Origin: Capitulum mitella | Lineage: Eukaryota > Arthropoda > Thecostraca > Pollicipedomorpha > Pollicipedidae | Length of the DNA stretch: 64,000 nt | Direction: 5' to 3' | Assembly: GCA_030062745.1 (NCBI GenBank) | Contig: CP099840.1 | Coordinates: 37,513,101-37,577,100, forward strand | In this document: positions 1 to 10,999 of the stretch, piece by piece | Position numbering within the stretch: the stretch's first letter is position 1 | Layout of the letters: every line of letters begins with the position of its first letter | Translations under genes and position numbers: made by a program | Notes under the pieces: generated by a model | Told to the model about the DNA's origin: nothing | Seen by the model: only the letters and a program-made list of their open reading frames with translations | Database searches by the model: none

Positions 1-1440
1 ATAACAAAAAATGTGACCGGCGGGTTGACATTTCGAAATTGCACCTGGAGACAAGGGTGGAATCTAGACGAAACAAGTGGTGTTGTCGGAAGCAGTTTTA
101 GCTCCATTGTTTCCATTCTGGCCTGACGTTAAATTTCATTATTACTGGTGTCGTATTCGCAACGCCGAAAATGCAGGTGGTTCCACCCCTACCTTGGGGT
201 AAGCACTGCCAACGCGGCCAGTTACAGGAACGAGTCCATGATGTGGCTAGGATGTATGAGGTCGCAAGGGCATCCATTTCTTTGACCAAGGGATACCAAA
301 CGTCATGTTGAAAGAACGCCAAGGTCGCAACAAAGATGGTTAGTACAAAATTCCGTTCCCAGTCGCGTGCTGTAATGCCAACAGACCGCAACAGCTTTGT
401 ATAGCAGAGCCTGCTGTTTCATAATATGCAAACGGCAAACACAAAACCGGTGGAGTGCTCTTCTATGTGCTTGTGTGTGTGAATGTGTGTGTGCGTTTTT
501 TACTCTGTTTAAAAGCCTCCACAGAGACAGGGTGGCGTTTTGTAATCGAAGAATGCTTAAGTGGCATCGGTGCCTTTTTAACAGATGTGTCTAAGTATTT
601 TATTAAAGGGAGTGCTTCTTCTGTATCCACTGGTTGGTACTTTGAGCTGCAGGGCTTTGCAGCGGCAGCAGACATTTCGGTTGTTTCTAAACCACGTAAG
701 ACAGAGATGGGAAGAACGACAAAACACTTCCCATAGTTGGGTCCGCCTCTGGTGATGGACCGTGTTACCTACCAACTTGGCCAGTTTGCCAAGAGTCGTG
801 CGTGTTCACACAATGCAGCTCGGGATTATCGCCCGAAGACAGGAAAGTTGGCCGCCAATAAGTCTAGTTAGTGGTGCATCCATGCCAAAACAGGACAAGA
901 GTAAACGAGATGCCATACAGAAAAACATCCGGACTCGGAAGTCAAAAGGGAGCGCCAAAAATCGGTTCAGCAATAGCATTCCTGTGAGCTCTAGTGTCAC
1001 GCATTCCTAAAGGAGTCCGCCAAGAATGAACGTCTGGTTAAGCCAGCAATACAGCGAGTGTTGAAATGCATACGAACGTCTATGAATCAGCGTCTGATAT
1101 TTGAAGCAACCGACTGTTCGTCCAGAATAGAGCCAGCGGTAGATATCATTAAATAACACTAAAAATCCTCAGAATTGGAGAACATTTTATTGGCCGTTGC
1201 TAATTCCGAGGCCATTGTGACCAAGTGCAGCCTGGCCACTTCATCTTTCACGGGAACCAAGTTCAAAACTCTTAAGCTCCACTACGTGCACGAGACGTTA
1301 AACAGTAAGCATCAGCTAGCTGAGTAATATTGTTCGTATGCCAACATCCGTCTGACACGATGTGCAGGGAAATCGCCCAGGAGGAGTTTCCTTACCTCAG
1401 CCCGTGTCCGGTGTTGTCCGTTACCTCTTCCCTGACCGAT
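1..1440. other. No supported gene
   Basis: I see no open frame with recognisable protein character and no splice-consistent exon chain in this stretch. It contains a GT-rich tract near 470-500. Ordinary AT-balanced sequence gives way to GC-rich sequence from about 1440 to 1790, just before the minisatellite. That GC-rich part could be a CpG-type promoter for a gene outside the window, but nothing here proves it. Confidence 0.4.
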
Positions 1441-1784
1441 CAGCTTCTCAGCCTCAGCCCAGCTCCTCTCCTCCGTTCGGCCTGCGCCTGACCGCGGCGG
1501 GTGCCGGCCGTGCGCCCGAGGCGGCGCCGCGTCACAGGGTCGCGTCGGCCCGCCGTGAGCCGGGAGCGGCCGCTCGGCTCTGCGGACGCGCGGCTGCCGC
1601 GGCGTCGCCTGCGACGGCGGCGCCGGGCGGCCGGCCAACGCCCGGCGACGCCGGACCGACGCCCGGACCGGCTGTCAGCCTGAAGGACGGCCGTGTCGTG
1701 CGCCGCTGACAGCGGCGGCGGCGCCCGACCTGTCCGATACCGCCGGCCGGCCCGGGGGTGGTCCGGCCCGCCCCCGGACACGCT

Positions 1785-2580
1785 CGGCCCGTACACCGAC
1801 GGACACACCCGGCCCGTACACTGACGGACACACCCGGTCCGTACACTGACGGACAAACCCGGTCCATAAACCGACGGACGCACCGTACACTGACGTACAC
1901 ACCCGGCCCGTACACTGACGGACACACCCGGCCCGTACACCGACGGACACACCCGGCCCGTACACTGACGGACACACCCGGTCCATACACCAACGGACAC
2001 ACCCGGTCCGTGCACTGACGGACACACCCGGTCCATAAACCGACGGACGCACCGTACACTGACGGACACACCCGGCCCGTACACTGACGGACACACCCGG
2101 CCCGTACACCGACGGACACACCCGGTCCGTACACTGACGGACACATCCGGCCCGTACACTGACGGACACATCCGGCCCGTACACTGACGGACACATCCGG
2201 CCCGTACACTGACGGACACATGCGGCCCGTACACTAACGGACACATCCGGTCCGTGCACTGACGGACACATCCGGCCCGTACACTGACGGACACATCAGG
2301 CCCGTACAATGAGGGACACACTGTATACTGACGGACGCACCGTACACAAACGGACACGCCCGGTCCGTATACTAACGGGTATACCGTACTTTGGCAGACA
2401 CAGCGTACAATGACGGACATACCGTACACTGACGGACACATCGTACACTGACGGGCACGCCGTGCACTGACTGACACTCCGCACACTGATCAACACACCA
2501 TGCATTGACAGACACGTCCGTCCCGTCCCCTGACGAATACGCCTGGCCGTCACAAGGACGGACATACGGACAGATACGCC
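1785..2580. repeat. 25-bp minisatellite array (cggcccgtacactgacggacacacc type)
   Basis: About 30 head-to-tail copies of a unit of roughly 25 bp, read on the plus strand as GGCCCGTACACTGACGGACACACCC with small variants (ggtcc for ggccc, accg for actg, shorter 19-20 bp units). Copies are most uniform from 1785 to 2300 and become progressively divergent to about 2580. The decay at one edge is typical of a satellite that turns over mainly in its interior. Long open frames on both strands here are by-products of the period and not genes. Confidence 0.9.
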
Positions 2581-3600
2581 TGGCTGGTATACACCCAGAA
2601 ATCCCGCTTCCTGCGCATCCTGAACGGCTTCCAGAGCGAGCACATCCATAGCGCTTCAAGAACATTCTGCGTCGCTGCACGACCTTTGAACTGTTGAACG
2701 TTCTTAGGGGATATTTTTTGTTTCAGAGTATATCAGTTGGACTCTAACAGGGTAGGAGACCACCTGGATCCGATCTGGGATGCGGTGACTGGCCGCCAGG
2801 ACGCTCTGCCTGGTTCCCGGGACACACTGTCCCGGGACACACTCCCGGGACACTGTCCGGCTCCTGGACCTCGGGCCTCCAAATATCTGACCTCCACGCC
2901 GGTCCCCACGCCCTTTCCCGTTCCCGCCTCCCAGAAACTGACCAGTTCAGTGGTGTGGAGACTCTAAATACCCAGCGACGGCGGCTGAGAGGGCTGTCTG
3001 CGGTGAATGGCGAGTATTCACGCGTTTTTTTGGGGAGGAGGGGGAGGCAATGGCGGAAAGGGCTGACTATTTGAAAAAGTACTAATCTGGCGTATTTTAA
3101 GTTTCGCCGAGGTTAAGATCAGTGGAATAGGAATTATGCGATGTTTATTATACGGATTTATGAAAGAATAGAAAGAGCTCCGGGTTATCAGTAACCGCCT
3201 GTAGTTCACTCATGACCAGTGACGGGAAGTTGGAAGATCATGGTTGCAAGGTACCTTCAATAAAATGGCAGTTAAGCTTTCGTGTCACTGATTTACTGAT
3301 TCACTGACTTACTTATTTCTGGGGCCATCACGACTAGACTTACTGTATTTCTACGAGCCCTTTGTCCTTTACGACCAAAGTGGGTTTGAAGTTGGAATAT
3401 ATTATTAATTCTAAAATACATTATTTAGCCGGGCATTTCTGGATATTCACGCGGAACTTGACGCAGTCCCTCGCAAAAACAATCAATGACCGTGTGAGTC
3501 TGGGAGAACCACATTGTTCTTGCTCAACGTTACGGTGAAGCTGAACAGTGCCAGAACCACTAAAATGAATGAGAAAATATACAACAAAGGTTGATATACT
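2580..3600. other. No supported gene
   Basis: Non-repetitive sequence between the minisatellite and a possible TIR element. A short run near 2815-2860 repeats 'gggacac'. I see no exon chain. Confidence 0.35.
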
Positions 3601-3602
3601 TC

Positions 3603-4774
3603 ACCCTATTCCCGGAGGACTAGACGGTATGGCCGATTCCCGGCAGGGGGCGGATTCGGCCCCTCTGAGACCTCGAGAACTACACGCCCGATTTCATCGC
3701 AACAAACGGCAATCGATTAGCCATGACGTAAACTACATTTCTATAAAAAGAAGTTTCAAAATTTCGAAAGGGGTGGATACAGGGGGGGCAAGAACTCAAA
3801 ATTGGGGATATTTTTGGACTTCTTATAACTCAGTCATTTACGGACCGATTTTGATAGCATTGGTATGAATCTAGAGATTATGGATGGGACTTTTACCGTT
3901 GGTACACACATTTGAAATTTTGCGAGAATTCATGGGCGTTCACAGGGTTTCCAAAATAGGAGGATTAGTCTTTTAACAACTGAATGGACAAAAAAGTTAA
4001 AAACATTTTTTTGGCTTCTGTTAGTCGCGTTATGCTGAAGAAGTGCAAATCGTATTACAATGTTTGTATAATGTTAGCATAGGCGGTGCCAGGGACATGA
4101 AAAAGGGGAGCTGTCGTGGTAGCATGGTCTTTAGATCAACTTGCGACCTTCACCTTAAATGGCCTCCAGTGACCTTGGGGCCACTTGAAATGATCTCGTG
4201 TGCAATTTATACTAGCTGTAAACGTTTTCAGTCATTTGAAGTCACTATTTTGGAAATTCCATTTTTTGGTTGTTGTGGTGACACTGACATTTTAGGTCAT
4301 AGCTTCGTAACCCGACCTGATATTAATCTGAAACTTGGTACACAAGTAAAGGGCACAATTCTAAATCGCATATATTCCGGGCTTGACATTTGGAAAACAG
4401 CGACCAAATATCCCTATAAATCCAAATTTTGACATTTGACCTTGACCCTACCTTGTAAAGTAAGATAAACAAAATTATTTTTGTGTGCTGCCCAACTATT
4501 AAGCTATACATCCATATAAAATTATAAGTTCTGTCTTAAAAACGCTATTTTTGGCAGTCATTTTCATTTTACCCTTAAAAGGGCCAAAAATGCCTAAGAT
4601 GCCTCTCAAAAACGTTGCCTGGCTCCGTCCCTGAATAAAACAGAATTCCGAAATTTTGTCATAGTACGTAAAAAAAAATAGGTAGAAAAAGTCACCAAGT
4701 TTTGTGAAGCTGCGTCGAAAACCCTGGGACGGGCAAGCAAAAACCCGAGGGCCTCTTGCCGGGAATAGGGTTAA
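3603..4774. mobile_element. Possible short-TIR DNA element
   Basis: The plus strand starts with caccctattcccgg near 3603 and ends with ccgggaatagggtt near 4774, an inverted pair of about 13 bp around 1.15 kb. The interior has a 129-codon open frame (4043-4432, plus) that matches nothing I recognise, and several gacctt/tgacct motifs. A third copy of the same end motif, aaccctattcccgc, occurs at 61484. I could not define a clear target-site duplication, so this may be a non-autonomous transposon or a chance inverted pair. Confidence 0.35.
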
Positions 4775-4779
4775 AGTTG

Positions 4780-5504
4780 CTAAACTTCTTTGAGGAAACT
4801 TTTGTGAATTCTAAGACAACGAAATGACGGGCCTGACTCGAGCCGAAAAGAGAGAAGCTGCCAGAGTATGACTAGAATGGATACAGCACGCCCAATCGTC
4901 TAAACAAACATGTTCAGTTGCAGAGAGTATGCGATAATGGCGAAAAGTTTATTTCAAACGGGCGGTCTGGCTAATAGGTCGCTAGTTTAGGCCGACCTAC
5001 ATTCTTCTTGTTGCCGGGCTTCGCCGGTACGTTAACGGGGGACCTTCGGCATAGTTTATGAACGCTGGCACTCTCCGAAAATGGGTCACCTGGCTCGTCT
5101 CATACCCGGAACGGATTTACGAGACTGGTTGTCACGGCAGCCCCTGCCCCCCCCCCCATTGTCCCATCCCCACCACGCCCTCAGCACACCACACCAACCC
5201 CACACTCGTAGTTTTTTTGTGGTCACTCATTTCAACATGCATTTACGTATTCTCACACATCCGGTGCTCGAGTTTTCTTGCTCTGGAACGTCTGACTTAA
5301 TGGAAAACATGCATTTCCGTGAAAGCATTCACGTTTCGACGTTCCACGTTCCAAATGCATTTTAGACAGGTTGTGCACAGCAGGAACTCACCTGCCCATG
5401 TGAGCATATCAACAGTAACTGGTCGGAAATTTATCGCTGTATTGGAATTATTCGGTACATTAATCGCAGACCTGCTGCCATTCAAGCATCATTAAAAATA
5501 ATCA
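4780..5504. other. Downstream flank of the mucin-like gene
   Basis: No coding signal is seen. This is the 3' side of the minus-strand repeat protein gene and should contain its 3' UTR. No consensus polyadenylation signal stood out on the minus strand. A C-rich run lies near 5140-5170. Confidence 0.3.
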
Positions 5505-6123
5505 CTACCCATGATTGTAGTAAAGCTTCTTTTCGAATCCGACGTTACCAGTATGTGGTGCTCCTCTTTCGCCGGCACCAGTAGCGTGATGTATAGATCC
5601 GGAATCGCCCGAACCGCCACTGTGCTGAGAAAACCTCGCATCGCTCGAACTGCCACTGTGCTGAGCGGATCTCACATCGCCCGAACCGCCACTGTGCTGA
5701 GAAAACCTCGCATCGCTCGAACTGCCACTGTGCTGAGCGGATCTCACATCGCCCGAACCGCCACTGTGCTGAGAAAACCTCGCATCGCTCGAACTGCCAC
5801 TGTGCTGAGCGAATCTCACATCGCCAGAACCGTCACCGTGCTGAGGGAATCTCGCATCGCCAGAACCGCCACTGTGCTGAGAGAATCTCACATCGCCCGA
5901 ACCGTCACCGTGCTGAGCGAACCTCACGTCGATCGAACCGCCACCGTGCTGCGCAAAGCTCTGGCCGGATGAGCCAGGGGCGTGATTATCGAACTCAAAG
6001 CTGCTAGACCCAACCGCTCCTCCTCCCTCGGGTCCCATTCTTCCTCCATCTCCCGCTTCCCCTCGGCCTCCGCCGGATCCGGATCCGGATCCAGAGCCCG
6101 AGCCCGAGCCCGAGCCGGAGCCG

Positions 6124-6201
<78 letters not shown>

Positions 6202-7780
6202 GAGCCGGAGCCGGAGCCCGAGCCGGAGCCCGAGCCGGAGCCCGAGCCGGAGCCGGTCCCATCTCCTGCCGTGCCGGTCGAGGTGGGGCAGACGGCCACG
6301 GTCCGGGTGATTGTGATGGCCGGCACCGTGCTGGCCACGTCGCTGGTGAAGGTGGTGCGTAGTGTGCGCGTTTCAGTCGCCACAGCCGTGCTGACCGCCT
6401 GCGCCGTGTACGTGCTGACCACGGTGCGGGTGGAGGTCACCAGCAGCGTGACGGTGTGGTACGTCACGCTCGGAGGGCCGGGCGGCCGCGTGGACGTCAC
6501 CACCGTGGTGACGGTGGTCGGCCGCGGCACCGTCTCCGTCTCCGTGATGTAGTTGTTGACAGTGTTGGTGACGGAGACGTGGTCGGTGACGGTGCGGTAG
6601 CGCGTCTCCAAGAAGTCTCGGGTGACCACCTGCAGGAGAGGCCGAGTACAGCGAGGTGGGACGTTGATATGAGAGCTGCGTTCATTTTCTCAAAACAAAA
6701 CGTAGAGTGGATCGAATAGGTCCACATAACGCAGAAGTTACAGAACGTAGGTATTACTGCAGACTATTTCGCGCGAACCTACAGGATTTTATGTTTGCAG
6801 CTTTGAAACTCCATTACATATCCAACACAAATTAACATCGGCAATCTGATCCAAAGCTAGAACAGATCCAAAGCGAGAAATGAGCAAGATTTTGAGCACC
6901 GAGTCGAGCGTACCTTATAGTCTGTGGCTGTGATCTTCTCGAGAACGGAGGTCAGCGTGCCCAGGACCGGCTTGGTGACGTACAGCGTCACAGTGGACTG
7001 CGCGAACAGCAGCTGAGTGGACGTCACGTAACGGGTGACCTCCGTGGCGTGCAGGGAGTGTATCTGGTCCGTGACGGTCGCGTAAGCGAAGCGCGTTGAG
7101 GTGACCGGGACGTAGATCCGCGGACATGAGTACTCAGGGATCGGTGGTGTGGGGCGAGTTGGTGGGGGGGTTGTGGGTGGAGGAGCTGTGGGAGGGGGAG
7201 TGGTGGGAGGAGGAGTCGTAGGAGGGGGAGTCGTGGGAGGAGGAGTCGTAGGAGGGGGAGTCGTAGGAGGGGGAGTCGGGGGAGGGGGAGTCGTGGGAGG
7301 AGGAGTCGTAGGAGGGGGAGTCGTAGGAGGGGGAATCGTGGGAGGAGGAGGCGTGGGAGGAGGAGGCGTGGGAGGAGGAGGCGTGGGAGGAGGAGGCGTG
7401 GGAGGAGGAGTCCTGGGAGGAGGATGCGGGAGGAGGAGTGGGAGGAGGTCTGACGGGCTTTTTCAGTTCTTTAAGGTCCTGAATGAAGTCCAAAATGGTA
7501 CTGGGGGCCTGAACAATAGCCTCCTTTATATTGACTGGTCGCTTTCGAGTTGTTGCAGTTGGTTCCAGGACGGCAGTCGTTGGTGTGGGGTCAACCCGAA
7601 CGGTGGCAGCAAAATTCTGAGGCCCGAGTGTGGCTGTTGGAAAACGAATTGCACGGCCTGGAAAGAACGAAACCTCTTATCAAAACAGAAGACTGTGGTA
7701 CATGGTGCGTAGTCCCCTTGGCATGAAATTAAAAATTAAAACAGTGGCGTAGCCTCCTGTAGTTCATACAAATCTCCATT

Positions 7781-7849
<69 letters not shown>

Positions 7850-10800
7850 CATTCGAGATTGCTATATATATATATATATATAATATACATGTGTGTGTGT
7901 ATGTGTGTGTATTGCTAAAAGAGACTGCAACGTTAGCTTTCACCAGTTTCGTTGTGCTCTTTTGTTTTGACGGAGAGGGGAGTCGTCTTTAATTCTGTCC
8001 TTGAATTGGATTATCAGGGCCTCAAACACTCATTTACTGACGTTTCGAAAAGGTTCATTTTTCACTTTAAGAACATGTTGTTACAAAAAGACATCCATCG
8101 CGACGTTTTACTTTCGCGTTTTAACTATTACCGACGAGACCAAGAGTCTCAAATGTAAAAGTACTTTCGTTGTTAATGTCTCCCGATAAGGAAAATTCTG
8201 TTCTGAAAACTGCACCGGCAGGTTAGCTGAACGTCAAGTCTATGCAGCCTAAATTGCATAACTCTAGTACTGCATTACAGCAATTTTTCCATCATCCCAA
8301 TGTCACTCACCACTTAATCCGGACGTTAAGCGTCGGTTTGTATTTTTGTGTAAATAGGGTTTCTCGTACGCAGAGACGTCTGAGGTCATTACACGTCATA
8401 AGTACCGCCGTGTTGCCAGTCAGTGTATCTTTTGTCAGTTTCGTCATGCAGCTGTCGTGAGTGCTGGGCGGAAGCACCGTCACGAAGGCGCATAATCAGT
8501 CGTCTAGAGAACTTTGGCATTAATGGTTTTACGAAGCTTGCAGATTCGTCCACCGTCACGAAGGCGCATAATCAGTCGTCTAGAGAACTTGTCAGAGCAT
8601 TAATGTGGTGCGGTTTACGAAGCTTGCAGACTTCGTTTGGGTATGTGTATTGATACACTACATCGCTGTCTTTCAAGGTTTCATGTCTTTCAGTCAGATT
8701 CTTCTTCGTGACAAGATTTTGGATTGTTCTGTTTTGGTAACGACTGATGAACTTAAGTTCTTCATTCCTTGTCCTAGGGGTTACGAGTTCGCAATTATGT
8801 TTTATCACTTTTTCTCGTTTTTGTAGGCCAATGTCATCTGATTTTTTCTTAGAATAGTTAAATAGCATTCATTTAGCTTATATATATACATGTATATTTA
8901 GATATTTAGCACACTCATTGCACATGCCCGAATGAGGACTGCATTCGTGCAATGCACTACATTGGTGCTACGGCAACTTCTCTTTCTAGACTAACCATGC
9001 GCCTTCGCTCCTGTTTAGCGCCGACGACAGGTGCGTGACGACATTCTGAGAAGCCAGACACTGACCGACAACATATCAATGTTTATGGCGTGTAATGACC
9101 GCAGACGTCAACGTACACGAGCTCCTGTTTATAAAAAAAAAATGCAACCAGACTATTAACCCGCAATTGACTGAGGATGGGGTTTACCGCCCCGCTGGTA
9201 CATTATTTGGATATCTCCCAAACGAACAGACGTAGCGTCCTGGAACTTTCAACTTTTGTACATTAATTCTGCATGTACTGAGAAAATTTGGGAACGAAGC
9301 ATGTCTTAATGACGTCATAATGACGATCATGTTTTGCCATCTGACGTTCAATTGTCGCTGCTTTTACAACGTATAGTGACTGGCCTGCACTGCCTATCAA
9401 CATGGCCCGAGAGTCTAATACGGAGTTCCTCTGACCTCATGTTAAGTAATCCCAGGAAAATATACATTTTTCATTTTCCAGTTCAAATGAGAATACATTT
9501 TAGAAAGGCAATTTAACAGAATGATTTCTGGACACTTCCAGATGAATTATCAAATTTTCTTGCAACATATTGCACGTACAGCTTACGCATGAGTTTCTTG
9601 CAACATTGTAACATTTTTTTCGCAGTCTGACCTTTGTTGGTTTGAGCAGATTTCAGCTTAGCCAATAAACTGATGGCGTCTGTTTGACGTTGTGGATGAC
9701 CGGTGCCCAGATATCAGCCTCTGTTGTGCCTAATGTTGTGCAATACTGCGTGGAAATATGTCACCTGGACAGACTGACCTGTAGGGTCATCTAGAGATGT
9801 CATATGGAGGTTATTAGCGTGCCTGTGGCACTCTGAGTTTGAAACGACAGAAGATTGCAATGTTGTATGCACACGATAATTGGGGCTATTTCAAGGCTTT
9901 CTTGTGCCCAAGGCCCGTTTGAAGTGTCTTTTAAAATCCTCGCGTCAGACGGGTCAGGAAACATGCGTTGCAAGACACATTACAACAAAGGTCAAATTTG
10001 AACCCATCTGTAACCTTGAGACTGCAGAATCCTGGTTTACGTGGCACTTAGAGTATGACATTAAGCTGTTAGTGTCATATTACCAAGTACAATTCAGTCT
10101 TGCTCTGCTTTTCATTGTGACTAAGACTCTGGAGAAAATGGTCGCTTTTTCGTATTTGGCCTGACCCGTCATCACTGACCCAAAAGTCAAGAAATTTGTG
10201 TCACAGGACCGGAGGGTTCGGCGCTATCGATTGCCGTTTGAGTCAACCGAATCAGACGGTTGGTTTTTAAGGTAAACGGATGGGGTGGGGAGGACGCTAA
10301 ACGCCCCATAGTTAACGAAAGGTGGCGAAATACCTGTCAGTGGCATTATCGTTCAGATTAAGTCGTGCGTGACGCGGTGATTATAGAAAAAACAGACATG
10401 CAAGACGAGGTTTGTGCAGTTTAGACTGAATGGACCTGACGTTTAGCTAGCCTGTCTGTAGCGTCGCGACGGATGGCTTTAAGTAACATATTCTGAAAAC
10501 GAAAAATAAGCTTTTTTGGAGCGTCAATAAATGATTGTTTTTGTGACCCTGATATCCCGATTAACGACAGAACTAAAGATGACGAAAGAACGTTAAGGGG
10601 GTCTGGTTAAAGCTAACGCTGCACACACTTTTAATATATGTTTCAAAGAAAACGTCCCTCCGTGAAACATCAAAACATTCTTACAGGCCTATACCTTTCA
10701 TGTTTCGATGGAGGCAGCAAAATATGAAATCATAGGTCGGTCAAAGAAGGCGAGGCCGAGGCATTCATCTGCGTGACGGGGAACTGGGAAAACCGTGCCT

Positions 10801-10936
10801 CACCTGGTATATCCGGGACGTCTTCCGCGGAGCCCAATGGTCTGCCTTGGTTCGAGAATCTCTGCCCACAGACCAGGCAGACCAGACCATACAGCGTCAG
10901 CAGCCTCAGCATTCCGGCGCAAGAAGCGACCCTCAC
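5505..10936 (-). CDS. Secreted mucin/silk-like repeat protein (three exons, frame slip in exon 2)
   Basis: Not a recognised family. Exons are 10936-10804, 7657-6914 and 6629-5505, with acceptors 'ttctttccag' and 'ctcctgcag' and donors gtgagg and gtacgc. Exon 1 starts with [20 protein letters not shown], a clear signal peptide with likely cleavage after CGQ. Exon 2 carries a unique segment (with [11 protein letters not shown]), then a Pro/Thr tract of PPPTT-like repeats, then a Thr/Val-rich region with alternating TVT motifs. Exon 3 continues the TVT region, then has about 45 Ser-Gly dipeptides, then repeats of the type [18 protein letters not shown], and stops. Exon phases join cleanly except inside exon 2, where the upstream frame and the PPPT-to-TVT frame differ by one base near 7420-7450. 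About 666 residues if that slip is an assembly error. Composition suggests an extracellular, O-glycosylated or fibrous protein such as mucin, cuticle, silk or adhesive; that is inference. Confidence 0.65.
5600..5960. repeat. In-gene 30/60-bp repeat encoding [12 protein letters not shown] units
   Basis: Tandem units of about 30 bp, arranged as 60-bp pairs, in exon 3 of the mucin-like gene. They encode alternating blocks such as [12 protein letters not shown] and [12 protein letters not shown] on the minus strand. Neighbouring 60-bp pairs are nearly identical in DNA as well as protein, which indicates recent homogenisation. Units near both array ends are more divergent. Confidence 0.85.
6090..6255. 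repeat. Hexanucleotide (gagccc)n encoding Ser-Gly dipeptides
   Basis: A run of gagccc/gagccg hexamers on the plus strand that reads as Ser-Gly repeats on the minus strand in exon 3 of the mucin-like gene. Switches between ccc and ccg occur in small blocks. The plus strand and other frames are also open (Arg-Ala runs), so the overlapping long ORFs are shadows. Confidence 0.9.
7150..7445. repeat. 12-15 bp GA-rich repeat encoding the Pro/Thr tract
   Basis: Purine-rich tandem units (ggaggaggagtcgtgg and relatives) in exon 2 of the mucin-like gene. On the minus strand one frame reads [10 protein letters not shown] and runs without a break into the TVT region. Another frame reads Ser/His/Asp-rich and connects with the upstream unique segment, but stops at 7134. 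The one-base frame change lies at the array's upstream edge. Confidence 0.85.
7784..7882. repeat. (TA)n microsatellite
   Basis: About 65 bp of uninterrupted TA, a 13-bp interruption, and a further 20-bp TA run followed by a GT tract. It lies in intron 1 of the mucin-like gene. Confidence 0.97.
8400..8870 (-). mobile_element. Penelope-like retroelement fragment (endonuclease region)
   Basis: The minus strand encodes [18 protein letters not shown], which resembles the conserved CP-x-x-x-CK linker of Penelope-like elements just before the GIY-YIG endonuclease. Further downstream a frame-shifted [14 protein letters not shown] resembles the segment after the catalytic GLTTTxLSRRL. The catalytic region itself is broken by a local duplication of about 76 bp (copies from 8475 and 8551). 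Only the C-terminal part is present, with stops and shifts, so it is a dead fragment in intron 1 of the mucin-like gene. Family assignment is from memory of motifs. Confidence 0.55.
8475..8640. repeat. Direct duplication of about 76 bp
   Basis: Two copies beginning 'caccgtcacgaaggcgcata' at 8475 and 8551. Each continues through cgtctagagaactt and a diverged cattaatg...acgaagcttgcag segment. The duplication interrupts the endonuclease-like reading frame of the Penelope-like fragment. Confidence 0.9.
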
Positions 10937-10999
10937 GACGGTTCTACGGGAGCCAAACGTCGATTGGAAGCTTAGGCATAGCGCGAGTCTCTGGTTCGT

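Noticed and set aside
1440..2486. Minus-strand frames of 198-348 codons with VRQCTGRMCPSVYGP-type repeats
   Set aside because: The period of 25 bp rotates the same sequence through all frames, so long open frames are expected; there is no unique coding segment.
5511..7712. Plus-strand frames (IARTATVL repeats and GGGVVGGG repeats)
   Set aside because: Antisense of the mucin-like gene repeats.
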